A stretch of DNA of 5,286 bases from Ardenticatenaceae bacterium (GTDB lineage: Bacteria > Chloroflexota > Anaerolineae > Promineifilales > Promineifilaceae). Position 1 is the stretch's first letter, and each line of letters starts with the position of its first letter. The notes beneath the pieces were generated by a model. It did no database searches, had not been told where the DNA came from, and saw only the letters and a program-made list of their open reading frames with translations. Shown one piece after another: positions 1 through 5,286 of this stretch. Where the stretch lies: the NCBI GenBank assembly GCA_020634435.1, contig JACKBS010000025.1:1-5286 (forward strand). The letters run 5' to 3'. Position numbers and translations under genes: made by a program.

Positions 1-440
1 GTGAAATGGCCAGAATGCGCAACGAGATTGACCGGTTGTTCGAAGATGCCTTCAGCGCACCGGTTGGCAAATGGGAGCGCAGCTCTGTATGGGGCTTCCC
101 GCTGGATGTGACTGAAAATGACGATACATTCACGGTGAAAGCGGCCGTTCCTGGCATGAACCCCGATGATTTAGACATCACCATTAGCGACAATGTGCTC
201 ACCATCAAAGGTGAAACGCACTCTGAAGAAACCAAAGAAGACGAAAAGGTCCATCTGCAAGAGCGTCGCCTTGGCAGCTTTATGCGCAGCATTAGCCTGC
301 CCACTCCTGTTGAATCCGACAATGTTGACGCTACCTATGAGAATGGGGTTCTTACCCTGAGCATTCCTAAGGCCGCCGAGGTGAAGCCAAAACGCATCTC
401 CATTAAGGCTGGCAATGGCACCACCGTTATCGAAGGCTAA
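1..440 (+). CDS. hsp20: Small heat-shock protein, Hsp20/alpha-crystallin family (5' end cut by window)
   Basis: This is an ATP-independent holdase of the cytoplasm that binds unfolding proteins and keeps them in a form the DnaK/ClpB machinery can recover. Counting from the ATG at 6, the alpha-crystallin beta-sandwich spans about residues 33-122. Diagnostic signs are the AAVPGMNPDDLDI stretch (46-58), ERRLGSFMRSISLP (86-99), the family signature ATYENGVLTL (109-118), and a C-terminal I-x-I anchor, ISI at 131-133, used in oligomer assembly. The ATG at 6 is probably internal. The preceding in-frame codon is GAA, giving E-M-A-R-M-R-N-E-I-D-R-L-F, which matches the interior of typical family N-termini (FREM..LREEMNRLF). 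About ten residues should therefore lie upstream of the window. The stop is TAA at 438-440, followed by its own terminator, so it is probably transcribed apart from dnaK. Family assignment is firm; the symbol is generic. Confidence 0.95.
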   Translation, partial: EMARMRNEIDRLFEDAFSAPVGKWERSSVWGFPLDVTENDDTFTVKAAVPGMNPDDLDITISDNVLTIKGETHSEETKEDEKVHLQERRLGSFMRSISLPTPVESDNVDATYENGVLTLSIPKAAEVKPKRISIKAGNGTTVIEG

Positions 441-441
441 C

Positions 442-456
442 AGCGGCAACGTCGCT
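442..456 (+). other. Small hairpin just after the hsp20 stop codon
   Basis: AGCGGC (442-447) can pair with GTCGCT (451-456) around a 3-base loop, with one G-U pair. It starts two bases after the stop codon and sits ahead of the main terminator. It is short enough to be chance. If real it could protect the mRNA end, but nothing else supports a role. Confidence 0.25.
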
Positions 457-470
457 AACATTTAACAATT

Positions 471-509
471 ACAGGCGCTGGAGGAGATTCTTCCAGCGCC
501 TGTTTTTTT
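471..509 (+). terminator. Intrinsic (Rho-independent) terminator of hsp20
   Basis: ACAGGCGCTGGA (471-482) is perfectly complementary to TCCAGCGCCTGT (492-503), giving a 12-bp G+C-rich stem. The 9-base interior 483-491 can pair a little further (G-U, G-C, A-T) to leave a very small loop. Seven T (503-509) follow at once. This is the textbook form for + strand termination. The opposite side (461-470) has no matching A-run, so it looks one-directional. It separates hsp20 from dnaK transcription. Confidence 0.95.
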
Positions 510-550
510 GGCCGAGAAGCATCGAATTTCACCACGCATATGTTTCTCTA

Positions 551-558
551 ACGGCCGT
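551..558. repeat. ACGGCCGT palindromic octamer (one of seven copies)
   Basis: This is the only intergenic copy of a palindrome that recurs at 1979-1986, 2399-2406, 3227-3234, 3379-3386, 4196-4203 and 5213-5220 inside genes. Three copies extend to the decamer AACGGCCGTT (1978-1987, 2398-2407, 3226-3235). Two near-copies, GCGGCCGT, lie at 141-148 and 2933-2940. Chance predicts roughly 0.1 copies of the octamer in a window of this size at about 55% G+C. Function is unknown. Confidence 0.8.
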
Positions 559-674
559 CTTACACAAATCAAATACACGTTAGGCACAATACCATACAGA
601 TTTTTTTACATAAGAAATCAACTGAAACAAAGCAAAAAACGAACATTCGACGCGAAAAGATCGAAATTTGTAGT

Positions 675-681
675 AGAGGAG
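675..681 (+). promoter_or_regulatory. Ribosome-binding site that fixes the dnaK start
   Basis: AGAGGAG ends one base before an ATG at 683, which is too close for initiation, and seven bases before the in-frame ATG at 689, which is near the ideal spacing. The start at 689 also gives the conserved DnaK N-terminus MSKIIGIDLGTTNS. The start at 683 would add only Met-Asn. Confidence 0.85.
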
Positions 682-688
682 CATGAAC

Positions 689-2599
689 ATGAGCAAGATT
701 ATTGGAATCGACTTAGGTACAACCAACTCGGTTGTTAGCGTAATGGAAGGTGGCGACGCAGTCGTCATTCCATCCGCTGAAGGTGGTAATACAACCCCCT
801 CCATCGTTGCCTTCAACAAAAAAGGGGAGCGTCTCGTCGGCCAAACCGCCAAGCGGCAAGCAGTTGTCAATCCAGACAACACCATCTACTCCGTGAAGCG
901 GCTGATGGGTCGTCGTATCGACGCTGAAGAAACCAAGCGTACCCAAAAAATGGTGCCTTATGAAATCGTAGCTGGGCCGCAGCAAGATGCCCGCGTGAAA
1001 GTCCCGGTGGTGGATAAAACCTATTCGCCGCAGGAAATCTCGGCATTCATCTTGCAAAAACTAAAGCGAGATGCTGAAGCATACTTGGGCACCAACGTGA
1101 CCCAGGCGGTCATCACTGTGCCCGCATACTTCAACGACAGCCAACGCCAGGCGACTAAAGACGCCGGTAAAATCGCTGGACTCGAAGTGCTGCGCATCAT
1201 CAACGAACCTACAGCCGCTGCTTTAGCTTACGGCCTGGACAAAAGTGAAGACCACACCATCCTGGTATTTGACCTCGGTGGTGGTACGTTCGACGTCTCC
1301 GTTCTGGAAGTTGGCGATGGCGTGGTAGAAGTAAAAGCAACCAACGGTGACACCCATTTGGGTGGTGACGACTGGGATCAGCGCATCGTGGCCTGGATGA
1401 TTGACGAGTTCAAGAAAGACCAGGGCATTGATCTGAGCCAGGACCGCCAGGCATTGCAGCGGCTGCGTGAAGCAGCTGAAAAAGCCAAAATTGAGCTATC
1501 GTCCTTGATGCAGACAGAGTTAAATCTGCCCTTCATCACCGCCGATGCCAACGGGCCGAAGCATTTGCAACTGACGCTGACCCGTGCCAAATTTGAGCAG
1601 CTCACCGAGGATTTGGTGCAGCGCTGCCGCCAGCCGTTTGAAAAAGCGCTGGCCGACGCAGGCATGTCCGCCAAGGACATCCAAGAGGTTGTACTGGTGG
1701 GTGGTTCGACCCGTATGCCGATGATTCAGGACCTGGTACAAAGTCTGACTGACAAAGCGCCCAACAAGAGCGTAAACCCGGATGAGGTTGTGGCCTTGGG
1801 TGCCGCCATTCAAGGTGGCGTGTTGGCTGGCGACGTGAAAGACGTACTGCTGCTAGACGTGACGCCGTTGAGCTTGGGGCTGGAAACGTTGGGTGGCGTG
1901 ATGACTCCGCTGATTCCGCGGAACACCACCATCCCCACCCGCAAGACGGAAACGTTTAGCACCGCCGAAGATAACCAAACGGCCGTTGACGTCCACGTTT
2001 TGCAGGGTGAGCGGCCAATGGCTAAGGACAACAAAACCCTGGGCATGTTCCGCCTGGACGGACTTCCGCCAGCACCGCGCGGTTTGCCACAAATTGAGGT
2101 AACATTTGACATTGATGCCAACGGCATTTTGGATGTCACCGCCAAAGACAAGGCAACTGGCAAGGAACAGAAGATTCAGATCACCGCATCTACCAACCTG
2201 TCCGAATCTGAAGTTGACAGCATGGTCAACGCCGCCAAGCAGCACGAGGCGGAAGACGCCAAGCTGCGCGAGCTAATTCAGGCCCGTAACCAGGCAGATC
2301 AGATGATCTACGCCACGGAAAAGAGCCTGAAAGAGCTGGGTGACAAGGTGAATGAAGGTGAAAAGAGCCGCATCGAAGGCATGATTGCTGAACTGAAAAC
2401 GGCCGTTACCACCGAAGACACCGCCCAAATCAACCGGCTGGCCGAGCAATTGCAACAAGCCAGCTACGCGCTGAGCCAACAGCTCTACCAAACCCAGGAA
2501 CAACCTGGCAACAACGGCAGCGCCAATGGCTACAGCAATGGCCACAATGGTCACGAGAACCCGGAAGACGTCGTCGAAGGCGAATTCCAGGAAATGTAA
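689..2599 (+). CDS. dnaK: Molecular chaperone DnaK (Hsp70)
   Basis: DnaK is the cytoplasmic ATP-driven Hsp70 that binds exposed hydrophobic segments, folds new or damaged proteins and hands aggregates to ClpB. At 636 residues it has full family length (E. coli 638). The ATPase domain has IDLGTTNS (7-14), catalytic Lys70, VFDLGGGTFDVSVL (193-206) with Thr200, the equivalent of E. coli Thr199, and VVLVGGSTRMP (334-344). The interdomain linker VLLLD is at 386-390. The substrate-binding domain follows to about 505, then the helical lid. The C-terminal tail (604-636) is rich in Asn, Gly and His before the usual acidic end, EGEFQEM. The segment at about 77-104 corresponds to the insert of diderm-type DnaKs missing from Bacillus-type ones. 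It follows a terminator and so begins its own unit, with the J-protein and clpB genes downstream on the same strand. No key residue is missing. The start choice rests on the ribosome-binding site at 675-681. Confidence 0.99.
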   Translation: MSKIIGIDLGTTNSVVSVMEGGDAVVIPSAEGGNTTPSIVAFNKKGERLVGQTAKRQAVVNPDNTIYSVKRLMGRRIDAEETKRTQKMVPYEIVAGPQQDARVKVPVVDKTYSPQEISAFILQKLKRDAEAYLGTNVTQAVITVPAYFNDSQRQATKDAGKIAGLEVLRIINEPTAAALAYGLDKSEDHTILVFDLGGGTFDVSVLEVGDGVVEVKATNGDTHLGGDDWDQRIVAWMIDEFKKDQGIDLSQDRQALQRLREAAEKAKIELSSLMQTELNLPFITADANGPKHLQLTLTRAKFEQLTEDLVQRCRQPFEKALADAGMSAKDIQEVVLVGGSTRMPMIQDLVQSLTDKAPNKSVNPDEVVALGAAIQGGVLAGDVKDVLLLDVTPLSLGLETLGGVMTPLIPRNTTIPTRKTETFSTAEDNQTAVDVHVLQGERPMAKDNKTLGMFRLDGLPPAPRGLPQIEVTFDIDANGILDVTAKDKATGKEQKIQITASTNLSESEVDSMVNAAKQHEAEDAKLRELIQARNQADQMIYATEKSLKELGDKVNEGEKSRIEGMIAELKTAVTTEDTAQINRLAEQLQQASYALSQQLYQTQEQPGNNGSANGYSNGHNGHENPEDVVEGEFQEM

Positions 2600-2612
2600 A
2601 TAAATCAACCCG

Positions 2613-2679
2613 TAGGGGCGAGGCAGATGGGAAAAACCTTGGCAAAGCAAAGCGCTATCGCACCATCTGCCTCGCCCTA
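2613..2679. repeat. Large imperfect inverted repeat between dnaK and the J-protein gene
   Basis: The left arm (2613-2630) begins TAGGGGCGAGGCAG and pairs with the right arm 2663-2679, which ends CTGCCTCGCCCTA. There are 15 continuous base pairs (2616-2630 with 2663-2677), one bulged G (2615) and two more pairs. The interior of about 32 bases (2631-2662) is unstructured apart from short matches. It fills most of the 95-base gap. No T-run follows on the + strand (AAAATAGG), so it is not a classical terminator. Its GTAGGGGC edge matches the hairpin at 3644-3674, suggesting a dispersed repeat family. It could also stabilise or process the mRNA between the two cistrons. Confidence 0.85.
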
Positions 2680-2694
2680 AAATAGGAAGGGCCA

Positions 2695-3642
2695 ATGGAC
2701 TATAAGGATTATTACAGCATCCTCGGCGTGTCAAAAACCGCCAGCCAGGATGAAATCAAAAAAGCATACCGCAAACTGGCCCGCAAGTATCACCCGGACT
2801 TAAACAAGGATGATCCGCAGGCAGAACAGCGCTTCAAAGACCTCAACGAGGCCAACGAAGTGCTGTCTGACGCCGAAAAGCGGAAGATGTATGATCAGTT
2901 TGGCTCGCAGTGGCAGCAATACCAGCGCGCGGGCGGCCGTCCCGATGACTTCTGGTCGCAGTGGGGCGCGCAGGGCGCGGGCCAACAAAGACGCCAAACC
3001 TATACCGCCAGCGGTGGCCCCCAGGGCTTTGGTGATTTCTCTGACTTTTTTGAGACACTGTTTGGCCAAATGGGGGCGCGCGGCGCAGGTGGTCAACAGG
3101 TTAACTTCAACGATATTTTTGGTCAGCAAGCGCAGCCCATCCGTCGCAGCCGCGATGTGGAGCACATGATCGAAATCTCGCTGGCGGAAGCGTTTTATGG
3201 CACCAGCCGCACCATTCAATGGGAAAACGGCCGTTCCATCGAAGCCAAAATTCCGCGTGGGGTCAAAACAGGCTCTCGCGTGCGGTTGAAGGGCCAGGGG
3301 CAAGATGGCGGGCACCTTTACCTGAGCATCAAGGTGATGCCAGACGACCAGTTTGAGCGGGACGAAGATGATTTGAAAACGGCCGTACCGGTCGATCTGT
3401 ACACCGCACTCTTGGGCGGGCAAATTGATGTTTCGACCATTGATCGAACCGTCAAGCTCACCATCCCGGCGGGGACCGCCAACGGAAAACAGTTCCGTCT
3501 GCGCGGTTTAGGCATGCCCAACATAAAAAATTCTGAGGAACGCGGCAACCTATATGCCACCGTCGAGGTGGCGTTGCCCACGGACCTCAGTGACGAAGAA
3601 AAAGAACTGTTTGAAAAATTAAGATCACTCCGAGAAACATGA
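2695..3642 (+). CDS. cbpA: DnaJ-family co-chaperone, class B (CbpA-like, no zinc finger)
   Basis: This J-protein recruits unfolded clients to DnaK and stimulates its ATPase. Its 315 residues are close to E. coli CbpA (306) and shorter than classical DnaJ (about 375). The J domain is residues 4-70 with the catalytic HPD triad at 33-35 and the closing KRKMYDQFG helix. A long Gly/Phe/Gln-rich linker follows (about 75-150, with GFGDFSDFFETLFGQMG). Two C-terminal substrate-binding beta domains come next (about 153-225 and 228-305), the second with VPVDLYTALLGGQIDV and IPAGTANGKQFRLRGLGMP. The protein has no cysteine at all, so the CxxCxGxG zinc domain of class A DnaJ is absent. AGGA at 2684-2687, seven bases before the ATG, is the ribosome-binding site. 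Placement right after dnaK suggests it is DnaK's dedicated partner. Pipelines may label it dnaJ; class B is clear from the sequence. Confidence 0.95.
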   Translation: MDYKDYYSILGVSKTASQDEIKKAYRKLARKYHPDLNKDDPQAEQRFKDLNEANEVLSDAEKRKMYDQFGSQWQQYQRAGGRPDDFWSQWGAQGAGQQRRQTYTASGGPQGFGDFSDFFETLFGQMGARGAGGQQVNFNDIFGQQAQPIRRSRDVEHMIEISLAEAFYGTSRTIQWENGRSIEAKIPRGVKTGSRVRLKGQGQDGGHLYLSIKVMPDDQFERDEDDLKTAVPVDLYTALLGGQIDVSTIDRTVKLTIPAGTANGKQFRLRGLGMPNIKNSEERGNLYATVEVALPTDLSDEEKELFEKLRSLRET

Positions 3643-3643
3643 G

Positions 3644-3674
3644 TGTAGGGGCAGGTCTAAGACCTGCCCCTACA
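3644..3674. repeat. Perfect 14-bp inverted repeat between the J-protein gene and clpB
   Basis: TGTAGGGGCAGGTC (3644-3657) pairs perfectly with GACCTGCCCCTACA (3661-3674) around a TAA loop. It begins one base after the J-protein stop codon (TGA 3640-3642) and ends 16 bases before the clpB Shine-Dalgarno. The following bases are AAAATTT rather than a T-run, so a classical terminator is unlikely, although a stem this strong could weaken read-through. Its outer GTAGGGGC is shared with the left arm of the element at 2613-2679. Confidence 0.9.
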
Positions 3675-3690
3675 AAATTTCATGTTAGCG

Positions 3691-3697
3691 GGGGAGG
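3691..3697 (+). promoter_or_regulatory. Ribosome-binding site that fixes the clpB start
   Basis: GGGGAGG lies five bases before the ATG at 3703. An in-frame ATG at 3682 would add seven residues (MLAGEAN) but has only A/T-rich bases and the end of the hairpin upstream. The start at 3703 also gives the family N-terminus MRLDKFTQKAQEAV. Confidence 0.88.
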
Positions 3698-3702
3698 CAA
3701 AC

Positions 3703-5286
<1,584 letters not shown>

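Larger units (their letters stand above)
511..682 (+). promoter_or_regulatory. A/T-rich leader upstream of dnaK, presumed to hold its promoter
   Basis: This non-coding stretch lies between the hsp20 terminator and dnaK, so a dnaK promoter must lie here unless there is read-through. It is visibly richer in A/T than the genes, with T7 at 601-607 and A6 at 634-639. No good -35/-10 pair can be picked: CACAAT (585-590) and TACAGAT (595-601) are weak -10 candidates without a convincing -35. No CIRCE (TTAGCACTC-N9-GAGTGCTAA) is present. The hexamer ATCGAA occurs at 521-526 and 660-665, and TTCGA (646-650) with TCGAA (661-665) forms a 5-bp inverted repeat; these may be chance. An ACGGCCGT palindrome lies at 551-558. 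The presence of a promoter is inferred from layout and its exact position is unknown. Confidence 0.5.

Noticed and set aside
580..587. TTAGGCAC as half of a CIRCE operator
   Set aside because: It resembles TTAGCACTC only loosely, and no GAGTGCTAA partner follows at the required 9-base spacing.
601..607. T7 run before dnaK as a terminator
   Set aside because: There is no G+C-rich stem directly before it; the hsp20 terminator lies about 100 bases earlier.
683..688. ATG at 683 as the dnaK start
   Set aside because: It is only one base from AGAGGAG; the ATG at 689 has proper spacing and gives the conserved N-terminus.
508..738. Plus-strand open frame with a TTG start overlapping the terminator and the dnaK start
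   Set aside because: It starts at the end of the terminator T-run, has no ribosome-binding site, has an unremarkable composition and runs into dnaK in another frame.
2613..2679. Gap hairpins (also 3644-3674) as intrinsic terminators
   Set aside because: Neither has a following T-run, and each lies between functionally linked genes on the same strand; partial termination remains possible.
2800..3423. Antisense open frame of 207 codons opposite the J-protein gene
   Set aside because: The sense strand has clear J-domain and C-terminal-domain motifs; the antisense product has no recognisable feature and no start signal.
3682..3702. In-frame ATG at 3682 as the clpB start
   Set aside because: It has no Shine-Dalgarno upstream, would place the GGGGAGG site inside the gene, and adds residues not found in the family.

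Overview
The window holds one strand of protein-quality-control genes and little else. In order on the + strand are: the end of a small heat-shock protein gene (hsp20, cut by the left edge), a strong intrinsic terminator, dnaK, a zinc-finger-less J-protein gene of the CbpA/class B type, and the first 528 codons of clpB, cut by the right edge. No tRNA, rRNA, CRISPR array, insertion sequence or phage gene is visible. Base composition is a little above half G+C by eye.

The source is a bacterium. DnaK carries the extra ATPase-domain segment seen in diderm-type DnaKs, which is absent from Bacillus-type proteins. The octamer ACGGCCGT is heavily repeated, and GTAGGGGC-ended inverted repeats lie between genes. 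From memory these traits recall filamentous Chloroflexota (Anaerolineae/Caldilineae-like). That assignment is an inference and should be treated as tentative.

Layout. Positions 1-440 are hsp20. Positions 441-510 hold the terminator (12-bp perfect stem plus seven T). Positions 511-688 are an A/T-rich leader before dnaK with no recognisable CIRCE operator, ending in the AGAGGAG ribosome-binding site. dnaK runs 689-2599. The 95-base gap 2600-2694 is mostly one large imperfect hairpin. The J-protein gene runs 2695-3642. The 60-base gap 3643-3702 contains a perfect 14-bp hairpin of apparently the same repeat family, then a strong Shine-Dalgarno for clpB, which runs from 3703 off the window.

Together the genes encode a disaggregation team. 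Hsp20 binds unfolding proteins and keeps them in a recoverable state. The J-protein delivers clients to DnaK and triggers its ATPase. ClpB threads polypeptides out of aggregates with DnaK's help. The nucleotide exchange factor GrpE, the classical zinc-finger DnaJ and the repressor HrcA are not in the window. The genes are of known kinds. What merits a second look is at the DNA level: the over-represented palindrome and the two related inverted repeats inside the chaperone cluster. I found no convincing sign of an undescribed protein system.
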